The notes below the pieces were generated by a model. It worked only from the letters and a program-made list of their open reading frames with translations. It was not told the origin of the DNA and did not search any database. From CAVVGZ01 sp963841845 (lineage in GTDB: Bacteria; Chloroflexota; Anaerolineae; Anaerolineales; Anaerolineaceae), in assembly GCA_963841845.1 (NCBI GenBank), contig CAWJEG010000009.1:62001-126000 (forward strand): a DNA stretch of 64,000 nt, given 5' to 3'. Both the position numbers and the translations under genes were made by a program. This document shows, piece after piece, positions 1 to 9,154 of this stretch (within the stretch, counting starts at the first letter, position 1; every line of letters begins with the position of its first letter).

Positions 1-325
1 CGACATCGCCAATGTCCTTGGTTGGGGCATCCTTCTCGTTTTCGAACATGTTCAACTCTTCTGCAGAACTCATGTCTGTATCGGCATGCGTGATACCATA
101 TGTGGCAGTGAGTTCCTGCCAGGTTTCACCCCAGTTTGCCCATGAATCCGGCATACCAACCGATTCCACATGACCTTCTTCTTTTGCTTTTTCGATTATC
201 TGATCGACTGTATAGGTGTTTAAATCAATTACTTCGGGTTCGGCTTGTGGTGTGGCGCAGCTTGCAAGAAATAAGGAACTGATGGTTAATAGAAGAACAA
301 CAAGGAGTAATGATTTTTTTTGCAT
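1..325 (-). CDS. ABC transporter solute-binding lipoprotein (3' part outside the window)
   Basis: The minus strand opens with an ATG at 325 and reads in frame to base 1, so the C-terminal part lies outside the window. The product starts with a short basic n-region, a Leu/Val-rich core and a lipobox (LASC) near residue 22, so it should be an exported lipoprotein. The following sequence, with alternating acidic and amphipathic helices and a WANWGETW segment, resembles family 1 extracellular solute-binding proteins of the iron/polyamine/thiamine type. Substrate cannot be told from this fragment. It reads away from the hydrolase operon's start but in the same direction, downstream of it, so it could supply that operon's substrate. 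The family call rests on about 108 residues only. Confidence 0.7.
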   Translation of the reverse strand, partial: MQKKSLLLVVLLLTISSLFLASCATPQAEPEVIDLNTYTVDQIIEKAKEEGHVESVGMPDSWANWGETWQELTATYGITHADTDMSSAEELNMFENEKDAPTKDIGDV

Positions 326-917
326 TCTATCCTTCCCTATTATTAATTATTTGCGCAGAGGGATATCCATAACCTCAGCCGCATTTTGAATATTGGTGAA
401 AGAGAAAAAACATAGATTTCCTCTATATATTGACTGCAAATATAAAAAGTGTATAGCAGCCAACACAACCTTACTGTGCACATCACGAAATTTGCAGGTG
501 CTGTCTGGTAGCAGGGTTGTCAATGATTGTTCCTGTTCTGCAAATAAATTTACTTCTCAGTTTGACTCTTTAATACAAAATCCCCTGGTTATTCATGAAG
601 GCACCCTCCTGAAACTCCTCCTTATTTGATTATTTCTCCGGTTAGCTCCTTTCTTTTTTGTGGATCGATTGTAAATAATTGAAACAAGGAAAAACATCCA
701 GTAATCCACTATCCTTTATCATGCAGTTCAGCGATTCCGTTTTATCCTTAATGCCCCAGATTTTCTTAAATATTGTAAATTCGCACGGATACAGTATATG
801 GATATTACCTGACTATATTAATTATACAAAGATATTATTTTTTTATAACATGGGTAATGGCATTTCTTTTATTCTGTAATTCCGTGTTGTTTTATCCTTA
901 TCCAAAGGATATTTTCA
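326..917. other. AT-rich intergenic stretch, no gene seen
   Basis: About 590 bases with no convincing coding frame on either strand. The short open frames here have no recognisable protein signature. It should contain the promoter of the minus-strand solute-binding protein gene that begins at 325. No clear hairpin or RNA was recognised. Confidence 0.5.
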
Positions 918-1360
918 ATGCGCCATGATAAGGATCCCTATTTTATGAGAATTGCTTATATAGTTTCTGAACGCGGCACCTGCGACCGTGCTTTTGCCGA
1001 CCGCAGGTATTAATGCTGGATAAACATATACTGACTACAGGGTTCAACGGCTCATCAGCGGATCAGCCTCATTTCGATGAAATTGGACATTTTCTGTTGG
1101 ATAGGCATTGTGTGCCCGCCATCCACGCTCAAACCAACGCCATTATCCAGGCAGCCCTGCATGCAGTTGTTCATACGCGGCTGTTCCTGTTTTGTCACAC
1201 ATTTTCTTTGCACCAGCTGCGCTAAGATACACATCCACGCGGCTATTACTCGTCTTATAACCAATGGAGCTACCGCCTGGATGAAAACGCGCTGGAGTTC
1301 CTCCACATAGCCAATGTTGATGTCAAGGAGTTGTGCTTTGATCCTGAAATATATCCCTGA
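918..1360 (+). pseudogene. Decayed deoxycytidylate (dCMP) deaminase-like gene, relative of the copy at 8562
   Basis: An ATG at 918 begins a frame that matches the start of the intact deaminase-like gene at 8562 (YFMRIAY, SERGTCDRAF). The frame is lost near 1005, resumes in another frame through the FNGS, DEIGH and HAQTNAIIQAA segments, shifts again around 1190 (HFLCTSC), and shifts again near 1245 (RLDENALEF). It ends at the TGA at 1358-1360. The catalytic HAE motif reads HAQ and the zinc-site PCxxC reads LCxxC. Unlike the single-break genes elsewhere, this one has several frame changes plus active-site changes, so it is a real pseudogene. It is followed by a convergent cytochrome c gene, exactly as at 8562-9470. 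Confidence 0.8.
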
Positions 1361-1509
1361 TTTAGTTTCAGCATTGATATAAGGCAGTTATGGCATGAAC
1401 CTGCTTTTTTGATTCTTTAGGACCTATTTGGTAAAACAGGGGGTGTATCTCAGATTATTAGACCTGACCGAGTGCAGGATCTAGAGATGTTCTGTTTTAC
1501 TGACAGCCT

Positions 1510-1902
1510 TTATTTATAATTTTCTGCCAGGTATTGAACCAGAATGACAGCTTCCTCACTTGATAATTCTGCGCCTGTTTGAACCATCCGATCCACCGTG
1601 CTTTTCCATTCGTCTGCGGAGCCTGACTTGGTGTTGACCCTGTCAAGGGAGTGACAGGCAGTGCAGCGGATTGCTAACAATGTTTTACCATCGATGGCTG
1701 GGGTGCTGCTGTCGGGATTAGGTGTTGCTGGAGCCGTAGTTGGAGAGGCGGGTGCCGAAGTTGCAGGAATCGAGGTAGGAGCAGCGGTGTCAGTCAATGT
1801 GGCATTTGGCGCAGGAGTAACCGTATTAGCAGCAGACGAGCAACTCACAAGTGCTATTGCCGCAACCGTTACTATAATAGAAAAAACCAAAATATTTTTC
1901 AT
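1510..1902 (-). CDS. Monohaem c-type cytochrome lipoprotein
   Basis: The start at 1902 is chosen because AAGGAGG sits just upstream; the open frame extends further 5' but that extension is antisense of the former 3' end of the deacylase gene. The product of about 130 residues has a signal peptide with lipobox (LVSC) near residue 20, a long Thr/Ala/Pro linker, then one c-type haem motif CTACH within IRCTACHSLDRV. The end (EEAVILVQYLAENYK) is the helical C-terminus typical of small class I cytochromes, though the distal Met ligand is not obvious beyond the DRMVQ segment. It is probably an outer-surface lipoprotein in electron transfer. A paralogue lies at 9155-9470 in the same arrangement. Confidence 0.85.
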   Translation of the reverse strand: MKNILVFSIIVTVAAIALVSCSSAANTVTPAPNATLTDTAAPTSIPATSAPASPTTAPATPNPDSSTPAIDGKTLLAIRCTACHSLDRVNTKSGSADEWKSTVDRMVQTGAELSSEEAVILVQYLAENYK

Positions 1903-2032
1903 AATCCTCCTTAAAGGGTAAATTATTTGTGTCAGGGTAGATTCCTGTATATGCGGGTGTGAAATTGACCGTAATGATGCATCATCCATGCTTTCGATTG
2001 CCTGCTCAATTCCAGGTATCCCAATCCATCTC

Positions 2033-2068
2033 TTAGAGAGACAGGTGTTTCCATCAGTCTCTCTAAGA
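2033..2068. repeat. Perfect 11-bp inverted repeat (hairpin)
   Basis: CTTAGAGAGAC at 2033-2043 is repeated as its reverse complement GTCTCTCTAAG at 2058-2068, with a 14-base loop. Outer CCCAAT and ATTGGG segments extend the pairing imperfectly. It lies just beyond the reconstructed stop of the deacylase gene (2099) on the minus strand, upstream of the cytochrome gene start. There is no T-run after it, so it could be a processing or stabilising hairpin rather than a simple intrinsic terminator. Confidence 0.7.
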
Positions 2069-2098
2069 ATTGGGGGGTAGAGATAAAGCCGAAGGTGA

Positions 2099-3057
2099 TT
2101 AAGCCCCAATTGCCAGCAATGGATCTCCGTTGTTGATCGCCAGTGAAGAAACCAGGAATAACACACGGCCGGAGGCGGGTGGCTGATACTGTCTGCAGGT
2201 TGGTTCCCCATGCATCAGTGATTTTTCCAAGAACCTGATCCTTCTGTTACATCATCGCCAACCGCAATGGCCGGATACCAGAACCCGACCTGTTCACTGC
2301 GCAGCCAGATGAAATCTTTTAAGACAATGGTTTCTACTTTCTTTGGTTTGCCGCCGCGCAGCATACCATACTGGTGCATGACACGGTTAACACCGCGCAC
2401 AAGTCTCAAGACATCCTTGCGCGGCCAGATGCCCTGCCCGCCAGATTCAACCAGGATCGCTGGAACTCCGCCGCCAGCCGCTGCCGAGAAGGTTGAACCA
2501 GCTTTCCCGACACTGCGAACCAGATATTTAATGCCAAAGACCTGAGCCAGCTCAAGCGATGCATTGTCAATTATTGGGTCACCCGTCTCCGGGAAGATTG
2601 TGAAGGGAACAAGCGCTTCAATTAAATCGCCGCCATGCAGGTCTATTAAATAATCAGCCTGATTGATCACATTCTCAGTCAGCCAGGCCGCGATCTGTTC
2701 TGATGGGCTGCCATCCGTTTTTCCCGGGAAAACCCGGTTCAGGTTTATGCCGTCCATCGGATTGAGGTAGATCGAACGGACAGGGAAACCGGCCTGATTG
2801 ACAACCGGCACAACGATGACCTGTCCTCTGATTTCTGCTGGTTTAAGGGATTGGCCAATTTCAAGGGCTGCGGCGGCACTGGCATATTCGGCGGCGTGAA
2901 TGCCACCAAAGATGACCAGGGTTGGACCGTCTTTTTCGCCATTGATTAAGAATACGGGCAGTGAAAATGGCTTCCCATCCACTTTAAATTCAACAACGCC
3001 GGTTACCTTTTTGCCGGCTTTTGCAGATAAAGTACTGACTACAAGTTCATTTTTCAT
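2099..3057 (-). CDS. Succinylglutamate desuccinylase/aspartoacylase-family deacylase (two +1 frame breaks)
   Basis: Zinc-dependent carboxypeptidase-fold deacylase acting on N-acylated amino acids or similar amides. The N-terminal frame from ATG 3057 shows the metal motif GGIHAAEY (His and Glu) and the third ligand in DLHGGD. The continuous frame stops at 2215, inside the C-terminal beta domain. Skipping one base at about 2238 restores EGQVLGKITD, and skipping another at about 2180 restores APASGRVLFLV and SLAINNGDPLLAIGA, ending at the TAA at 2099. The restored C-terminus is what family members have, so the breaks look like inserted bases rather than decay. It is last in the minus-strand hydrolase operon. 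Confidence 0.8.
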
Positions 3058-3225
3058 ATAAAAACTCCTATATTATCGGAAATATTTTGCAATAACCCGC
3101 TTGATTTGACGGGGGCAGACCGGTAGTATGGAATTCTACGACAAACCGGGAAAAATGGTTAGTCTGATCTCCCTGAAATCTTTTGTCCATTTCTTTGACG
3201 CCAGGATTTATCAGCTTCTTTTTCC

Positions 3226-4206
3226 TCAGCGGTTAGTGTATCCTGCTTCGAATGAGAGAATGGCAGCAGGGTTGTCTACCAGGAACTTGTGGATAATTTT
3301 CTCATCGATACCTGACTGGAGTAACATAGGGCCAAAAGTATTTAAGATATGTGAATAACCCGGACCTCCATGTGTTTTTGTTTCAGACACCCGGCAGCGA
3401 TCCGTAGATAACAAAAGCCTGTTTTCGCAGCCCTTTTCGCAAAGCTGCCGTATCAAGCCGATACGGGTTTCATCCAGCTGCCAGTGAAGTTTCCCAATCG
3501 TATCAAACTGAATATAAGCACCTCGTTTGATCAACTGAATCAATTGACGGATATCTGCATTTTCATCGGTGTGTCCCACAATCACACGGCTCAAATCCAC
3601 CCCTTCCTGCTCGAAGATGTCCAGAAGAAGCATTCCGCTGTTTCCACCCATAATCTCAAACCGTGATGAAGCGTTGGTATGTGTGGTTATGGCAACACCA
3701 GTCTTCAACTGTGCCCGGGCTACTGCCCTGGCGCCTTTTGCTTCTGCCTGCTCCACCACTCTGCGACTTACCGAAGCTTTTAATAAACCAGTCTGTATGC
3801 CCGTTCCATCGACCCCCACCGTTATTTCTCGGGCAAACCGTTCTGACAGTTCATCAATATCCATTCTAAAAAAATATTGCGGCAGGTAGTCTTCTATATA
3901 GGTGCCCGAAATCGAGATTACGTGGACACCAGACGCTTCCGAGATTTCCTTCAATAAGGTAACATCCCGCCCCCATCCATCGGTTGTCATTTCGGCTACC
4001 GCCCCCCCTCCAGCTTGATGGAATTCCTGCAATTCTTTTATGATGAGCTGCCTGTCACGCATAACCATCTTTTCGGAGATGCCAGGAAAGCTGTACTTTG
4101 CACGTTTGTCTCCGATTTCCTGGTCACACCAAATGTGTTCATGTGGTGCCGTAATTCCTAATTGTGACGGATCAATATCTCCTCTTACAGTTCTGATTAT
4201 TCTCAT
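3226..4206 (-). CDS. Phosphotriesterase-family metal-dependent hydrolase
   Basis: A protein of 326 residues in the phosphotriesterase (PTE, amidohydrolase superfamily) family. The binuclear metal site is visible in order: HEHIW near residue 22 (HxH), a Lys in the TGLLKASVS segment as the bridging carboxylated lysine, TTHTN, VGHTDEN, and a late Asp in LLLSTDRC. Family members hydrolyse lactones, phosphoesters or acyl compounds, and the natural substrate is not shown by sequence. Its ATG overlaps the stop of the upstream gene (ATGA), so the two are translationally coupled. It sits in the middle of a run of amide- or ester-cleaving enzymes. Confidence 0.88.
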   Translation of the reverse strand: MRIIRTVRGDIDPSQLGITAPHEHIWCDQEIGDKRAKYSFPGISEKMVMRDRQLIIKELQEFHQAGGGAVAEMTTDGWGRDVTLLKEISEASGVHVISISGTYIEDYLPQYFFRMDIDELSERFAREITVGVDGTGIQTGLLKASVSRRVVEQAEAKGARAVARAQLKTGVAITTHTNASSRFEIMGGNSGMLLLDIFEQEGVDLSRVIVGHTDENADIRQLIQLIKRGAYIQFDTIGKLHWQLDETRIGLIRQLCEKGCENRLLLSTDRCRVSETKTHGGPGYSHILNTFGPMLLQSGIDEKIIHKFLVDNPAAILSFEAGYTNR

Positions 4207-4886
4207 GTCCGCTTACCTTCTACCATTTCAATCACTTCATGTGTCTGTCGTGACAGAATTAAGCCTCCCATTATCCCGGTTCTGGTTACCATGTGCCAGT
4301 CCAACGTCTCACTCGCTGATGCATCCCAAACTACAATCACTGTGAATCCCCGGTCGGCTGCCTCTCGAGCTGCCAGTGCAACAGTCTGGTTGAACAGGGT
4401 CCCGGCCAGGATAAGGGTATCTTTACTTTTGGCACGCAGGTTTTCTTCCAAACCGGTATTGAGGAATGGTGAATAGGAATCACGGGTTATGATCACATCC
4501 TCTTTTGCGGGCTGCAGTTCATCCAGATATTCTTTTTTTAGATCTCCGGTTGGAAGCGGGTATTGACTTACCTCGAATTGCCGGGAATATTGGCTCTGAT
4601 TGCTGTTTTTGAAAAAATAGCAAAACAAGGCTTCTACCTCATTTATCCGACATACCTCCAACAGGCTGCTGCAGTTTGCCCTTGCCGCAAGTACCATGCT
4701 GTAGTATTCATCAAATTCAGGAGTAATACCTTTTGCCGTGGCCAGGCTGCCCAATCCGCTGTTTCGATCACAGGTATACTTCTGAAAGTCAAGAAGAATA
4801 AACGCTGTTTTTTCCTTCCGAAGTTTTTCAGCTGGAATTGGGGCTGCCAACATTTTATAGGGCACCCTGAGTATCATTCCCATCAT
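4203..4886 (-). CDS. Isochorismatase-fold protein lacking the catalytic cysteine
   Basis: A cysteine-hydrolase-like protein of 227 residues. The first catalytic Asp is kept (FILLDFQ). In the nucleophile loop, the family pattern of a glycine followed six residues later by Cys reads GTLFNQTV, so Thr stands where Cys should be. The general lysine region reads IITRDSYS rather than with a Lys. It is therefore probably not a standard amidase. It may be a regulatory or structural partner of the tandem protein at 6476-7886, or use another chemistry. It overlaps the phosphotriesterase-family gene by four bases and follows the M20 gene closely. Confidence 0.82.
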   Translation of the reverse strand: MMGMILRVPYKMLAAPIPAEKLRKEKTAFILLDFQKYTCDRNSGLGSLATAKGITPEFDEYYSMVLAARANCSSLLEVCRINEVEALFCYFFKNSNQSQYSRQFEVSQYPLPTGDLKKEYLDELQPAKEDVIITRDSYSPFLNTGLEENLRAKSKDTLILAGTLFNQTVALAAREAADRGFTVIVVWDASASETLDWHMVTRTGIMGGLILSRQTHEVIEMVEGKRT

Positions 4887-4947
4887 GAACCTTTCTAATT
4901 AAATATCAAAAACAACCTTTCCTTACTTTTACCGATAATTATTCCTT

Positions 4948-6405
4948 TTATTTGTGGTTCAATGTTTCAGCTAAATTGTAGAGTAAATCAACCAGGTATT
5001 TCTCTGCTTCAGCCATACCTGCCAGTTTACCATCGCCCTCGATGACATAGTATTCGTCAACCGGCTGTCCGGCACCGCCGCCAATTGCGCCGCCGCGAAC
5101 GCATGGCACATTGAACTTATTGGGGATCACAGTCCATGGTCCGCCGCCGGCCTGGATGGGCCAAATGGTGTAATTCAGATTATATTGATGCATGGTCTTG
5201 AGCATTGCCTGCGATGCCGGTGCTGATACGGGGGTCACATTGTGGCTGAAGGCTGCATACACATCGATATCGATATCGGTGAAACCATGCTCATCCAGAT
5301 GTTCCCGCAATGCGTTGATAATTTCATCGGGACTCATTTCAACCACCAACCGGATATCGATGGTAGCTGTTGCCGTGCTGGGGATTATATAAGGAATTGT
5401 CCCGGTCTCCGGACCCAGGAAACCGCTTCTTATTCCGGCAATGTTGAACGTTGGGCCATACAACCAGTTAATCAATGGATTCATACCAACCATGCCGCCG
5501 CGGATTGTGCGGACGTTCTTTGCTCCACCCAATGGCAGTACATCACGCCAGTCTTTGCCCTCGGCTGATCTGGCTATGGTACCCAGCAGCTCGGTCTCTT
5601 CATCTGTCAATGGCTTACGGTAATCCCATACCTTTTCCAGGCCTTTTACTGCACATGCACTTCCATCCGGATCGGATAAGGTTGCTAAAGCCTGGACCAG
5701 CCTGAACGGAGGGCAATCTACCAGCGATCCAACCATACTGTGCACGGTGTTGACCGGGCCTTTTCCCCAGGCCTTGCCAGTGGCAGTCAGTTCCACCACG
5801 ATCATGCCCTTCAGACCCAATCCCATCGTTACACTGCCAGCAGGACTTTGGGAGGCAAGCGGGACAAAACTCACGTCTACCTTCTTCAACTGCCCGGCTT
5901 TTTCCTCTGCAAATTTCCGGTAGGATGGGCTGCCCATAATCTCTTCGTTTTCAGCTAAGAACATGATGTTTACCGGAAGCGTTCCTTCGACAGCAATGAT
6001 GGAGGATAGCGCATTAAGCCAGGTCACGTACGGACCTTTGGCTGCCATGGCGCCACGTCCAACCAGTACCTTGGGGAAATTTCCCAAAGGAATACATTCA
6101 GCCCCCCACGGATCGTATGCCCACTCCCTGGCAGTGACCGTGCGTGTATCCAGCATGGCATAGTTGTGGATTGTGATGGGGGCTCCAGCGTCATAGACAG
6201 CCCATACACCCGGATGAAAACGTCCCTCCAACACCTCTACTTCATGGCAGCCAAGCTTCTTGTAGGTATTGGCAGCCAGTTGAGCCATATCTTCACAACC
6301 GATATTATCCCAGCTCACACTTGGCTGGCGCACCCATTCCTGAATATTCGCAACGTGTTCGTCCCTGTGCGCATCTATATATTTATGTATTGCATCCCGA
6401 TTCAT
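4948..6405 (-). CDS. M20-family peptidase/deacylase-like protein
   Basis: A protein of 485 residues with the M20 layout: N-terminal catalytic half, inserted dimerisation domain around residues 200-330 and catalytic C-terminus. Recognisable landmarks are GRGAMAAKGP where the bridging Asp motif normally lies, ENEEIMGS for the catalytic Glu pair, and a Gly-rich GGAIGGGAGQP near the end. The usual first metal motif (GHxD) reads NYAMLDT, and the bridging Asp position in the GRG motif reads Ala. Some M20 subfamilies do have such changes, so this may be a distinct subgroup rather than a dead enzyme. It lies between the two isochorismatase-fold genes in one operon. Confidence 0.82.
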   Translation of the reverse strand: MNRDAIHKYIDAHRDEHVANIQEWVRQPSVSWDNIGCEDMAQLAANTYKKLGCHEVEVLEGRFHPGVWAVYDAGAPITIHNYAMLDTRTVTAREWAYDPWGAECIPLGNFPKVLVGRGAMAAKGPYVTWLNALSSIIAVEGTLPVNIMFLAENEEIMGSPSYRKFAEEKAGQLKKVDVSFVPLASQSPAGSVTMGLGLKGMIVVELTATGKAWGKGPVNTVHSMVGSLVDCPPFRLVQALATLSDPDGSACAVKGLEKVWDYRKPLTDEETELLGTIARSAEGKDWRDVLPLGGAKNVRTIRGGMVGMNPLINWLYGPTFNIAGIRSGFLGPETGTIPYIIPSTATATIDIRLVVEMSPDEIINALREHLDEHGFTDIDIDVYAAFSHNVTPVSAPASQAMLKTMHQYNLNYTIWPIQAGGGPWTVIPNKFNVPCVRGGAIGGGAGQPVDEYYVIEGDGKLAGMAEAEKYLVDLLYNLAETLNHK

Positions 6406-6475
6406 CAGTAGTGTCCATTAATATATATTGATAAACACGAATCAGCAGTTCTCAAAACGGATTCGTATTAATCAT

Positions 6476-7886
6476 TTATGAGAAGCTTAATTGATCCAAT
6501 TGCCCTGTTTTCAATACTTTAATCAGGCCAACTTCCATATCTTCCAGTTCTTTTTGGAGTACCTCATGGGCTGCTGCGCATGCATCAGAGAGGACAAGCA
6601 CGCTATAGCCTCTATCCGTACAACTGCGAATGGATGATTCAATGCCGGCGTCATAGGAAGCTCCGGTAATGATTAAATATTCAATCCCAGTATTCCGCAA
6701 GTATTCATCAATACCGGTTCCATTAAATCATAGATGATCCCGGTTTATTGAAAATGACATCATTCACAGACGGTTTAATGCTTTCAATCCATTCGGCTTC
6801 AGGTGAAGTGTAACCAAATTGAATGCCAATGGATTTGTATTTTTTGGCGATATCCGAGCCATCGAATTTCTTGCCTGCAAGGCGGATGAATATTACAGGC
6901 AGGTCGTTTCCTCTGGCGAAAGCAATCGCTTTTTGAATATTCACCATGGCTTTTTCGACCCTTTCATAATAATTGGTCAATTCATGCGGCATAGATTCAG
7001 CAAATTTCGCACCAAGACCAACACTGGGATCACAAGCAAATCTCGTCATATCTAATACAAGAAGTATTGTATTTTTCTTTGTATAATGCTGCTCAATAGC
7101 CGGTGGAAAGATAATCGAGTAGGGATCAACATTAACCGTCACCTCAGTGGATTTTGGCAGATATCGATTGACTCTTGTGATACCACTTTTCAACAATCGG
7201 TAATTGTCCGGAATATTCTCTAGATGTGTAACGATTTCTTCCGTAGACATAGTATGGACTAATCCGCCTTCCATCCTCCACAATGCCAACTCGTGATCGC
7301 TGACTTTGCCTGATGCACAGGCGTCTGATACTACAACAACTTCATAGCCGAGATCCATTGCGTCTCTTACAGCGCTCTCAACACAACCGCCGGTAGAAGT
7401 CCCGGTGAATACGAGTTTGGTGATTTCCATGTTTCTCAGCAGCCGATCGAAGTTGGTCACTGGAAAAACACCTGAAGAGGATTTTTTTATTATGATTTCA
7501 TCGCCTTCAGATTTTACTTCATCCAGCAACTGTGCTTCTTTGCTATTGGCAGGGCAAATCAAACCGCGGACAAGTTGTTTGTATCCAACATCACGAGAGT
7601 CATTCGTTACTTCTGAAACAGTCAGGTGCATTACTTCCATCTGCTTCTTTCGGAAAGCGCCCAATAATTTCTGGATTTTTGGAATGATGATGTCAATTTG
7701 TTGATAGTATTCATCAAATAGATATTCAACGCCTAACTCCCTGGCAGTCTTTCCTTCTCCCCAATCTGGATGGGCGTCAAAATACTGCATATCCACGACG
7801 ATTAAAGCAGTATGGGCTGGATCTAACTTCACAGGTTCTTGCTCGCCGACCAAACGCAATAGTTGTTTGTCCAATATTTTTGCCAT
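6476..7886 (-). CDS. Tandem isochorismatase-fold cysteine hydrolase (one +1 frame break)
   Basis: Two isochorismatase domains in one chain. Domain 1 (about residues 20-215) has the full triad: Asp in LIVVDMQ, Lys in IIKKSSS, Cys in STGGCVES. Domain 2 (about 265-460) keeps Asp in LVLDMTRF and Lys in FNKPGSS, but the Cys position reads Gly (ASYDAGIES). The frame stops at 6723. Skipping the first base of that TAA gives MINGTGIDEYLR, which aligns residue for residue with domain 1, and the frame then runs to 6476. The gene is probably a single intact one with an inserted base. It is the first gene of the minus-strand hydrolase operon. Confidence 0.82.
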
Positions 7887-8338
7887 CTGGAAATATCATC
7901 CTTCCACTCAGAATTGTTTACTTTGCACATTATCCTTAATTGTCAATCACCTTTTTACTGCTAAACAAGACTGACTTTACATTATGCCAATCCTGCCAAC
8001 TGCAGGTTGGATCGCTTTTGACAACCCATTCACCTGCCGGATTTCCGCTTTCATTCTACCAACTTCGGGCAAACCAAGGATTTGCGGAGAGTACCCAGTG
8101 GCGGATTTTGGATCATTGATCGGATCCCAAACCTGCTGTAAACATTGTATCAAGTTCTATTCAACGCTTGTTTAAATGAGCCAATAAATCAACTGAATAA
8201 CCAGGCCATAAGTGATCCATGAGAAAGACTGATGAGGGAACCCTAAATAAACCCGAGATTGTCACCGGTATTCTTCAAATAATCCACTGAATCATTGCAT
8301 GAAAACCAATTTACTCTAAAAAGGGTTGTGCTGGTTAT

Positions 8339-8360
8339 GGGCAGGCTTGATACCCTGCCC
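8339..8360. repeat. Short hairpin (7-bp stem)
   Basis: GGGCAGG at 8339-8345 pairs with CCTGCCC at 8354-8360 across an 8-base loop. No T-run follows on the plus strand. Function unknown. Confidence 0.5.
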
Positions 8361-8434
8361 AATTAATAACCACCAAACCAAAAAGAATAAAATTCGGGTG
8401 CATTAATTTGAATGCAAGTGACATCCATCACCAG

Positions 8435-8459
8435 CCCTGTTGGCAGCCAGCCAACAGGG
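8435..8459. repeat. Perfect 10-bp hairpin
   Basis: CCCTGTTGGC at 8435-8444 pairs perfectly with GCCAACAGGG at 8450-8459 around a 5-base loop. It sits about 100 bases before the deaminase-like gene. No T-run follows, so a leader or attenuator structure is as likely as a terminator. Confidence 0.65.
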
Positions 8460-8561
8460 TTGTCATGCTATTGAAATGCAACGGCTTGCAGCAAAATTAC
8501 GGATTAATTTCACTCACCTGTAGTTCAAGGCTGTGCTATCATTATCCAGGGAGAAAAAACG

Positions 8562-9041
8562 ATGCGGCCTGACTGGGATTCCTACTTTATGAAAATTGCC
8601 TATGCAGTGTCTGAGCGCAGCACCTGCGACCGTGCTTTTGTGGGCTGCGTACTCGTTCTGGACAAACGCATCTTGACCACAGGATTCAACGGCTCGCCGG
8701 CCGGGCAACCGCACTGTGATGAAATTGGACACCTTCTGGCAGATGGGCATTGTATACGGACCATCCACGCTGAAACCAATGCTATTATCCAGGCTGCCCT
8801 GCACGGAGTAAGCACACGCGGAAGCACCTGTTATGTCACCCATTTTCCGTGTATTAACTGCACAAAGGTGCTCATTAATGCCGGTATTTACCGGCTCAGC
8901 TATAATGTCCCTTACCGGATCGATGAGAACTCACTTGAATTCCTGCGCGCAGCCAATGTTGAGGTCAACCATTGCGATTTGATCCTGACAATAATTCCTG
9001 GGAATTGGATTTCAGCAATGATAAAAGTCAGTTCGGTATAA
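8562..9041 (+). CDS. Deoxycytidylate (dCMP) deaminase-family protein (ComEB-like)
   Basis: A zinc-dependent deaminase of 159 residues, of the family that converts dCMP to dUMP. The core motifs are present: HAE within TIHAETNAII and the zinc cysteines PCINC in THFPCINCTKV. An FNGSPAG motif and a PHCDEIGH segment match the N-terminal substrate and second-zinc region of ComEB-type proteins. The C-terminus after residue 140 is unlike the family and might follow a frame change. The start is the ATG after GGAG-like sequence at about 8551. A decayed relative is at 918-1360, each followed by a convergent cytochrome gene. Confidence 0.85.
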   Translation: MRPDWDSYFMKIAYAVSERSTCDRAFVGCVLVLDKRILTTGFNGSPAGQPHCDEIGHLLADGHCIRTIHAETNAIIQAALHGVSTRGSTCYVTHFPCINCTKVLINAGIYRLSYNVPYRIDENSLEFLRAANVEVNHCDLILTIIPGNWISAMIKVSSV

Positions 9042-9154
9042 ACTGGACTCTTATTGGTTTTCAGGAACAGATGTGGTAAAACAGTGGGGATTTCTCAGTC
9101 TTTACCTGACCGAGCTGATTGATCTTCAGAGTAGTTTCCCTTTACATAACAGCC

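Larger units (their letters stand above)
7887..8561. other. Intergenic region between divergent genes, with hairpins
   Basis: About 670 bases without a credible gene. It must contain the promoter of the minus-strand hydrolase operon (start at 7886) and that of the plus-strand deaminase-like gene at 8562. Two perfect inverted repeats are listed separately. Confidence 0.6.

Noticed and set aside
1942..2211. N-terminal extension of the monohaem cytochrome frame up to 2211
   Set aside because: The extension runs through the former 3' end of the deacylase gene in another frame and has no signal peptide at its start. The ribosome site is at 1902.
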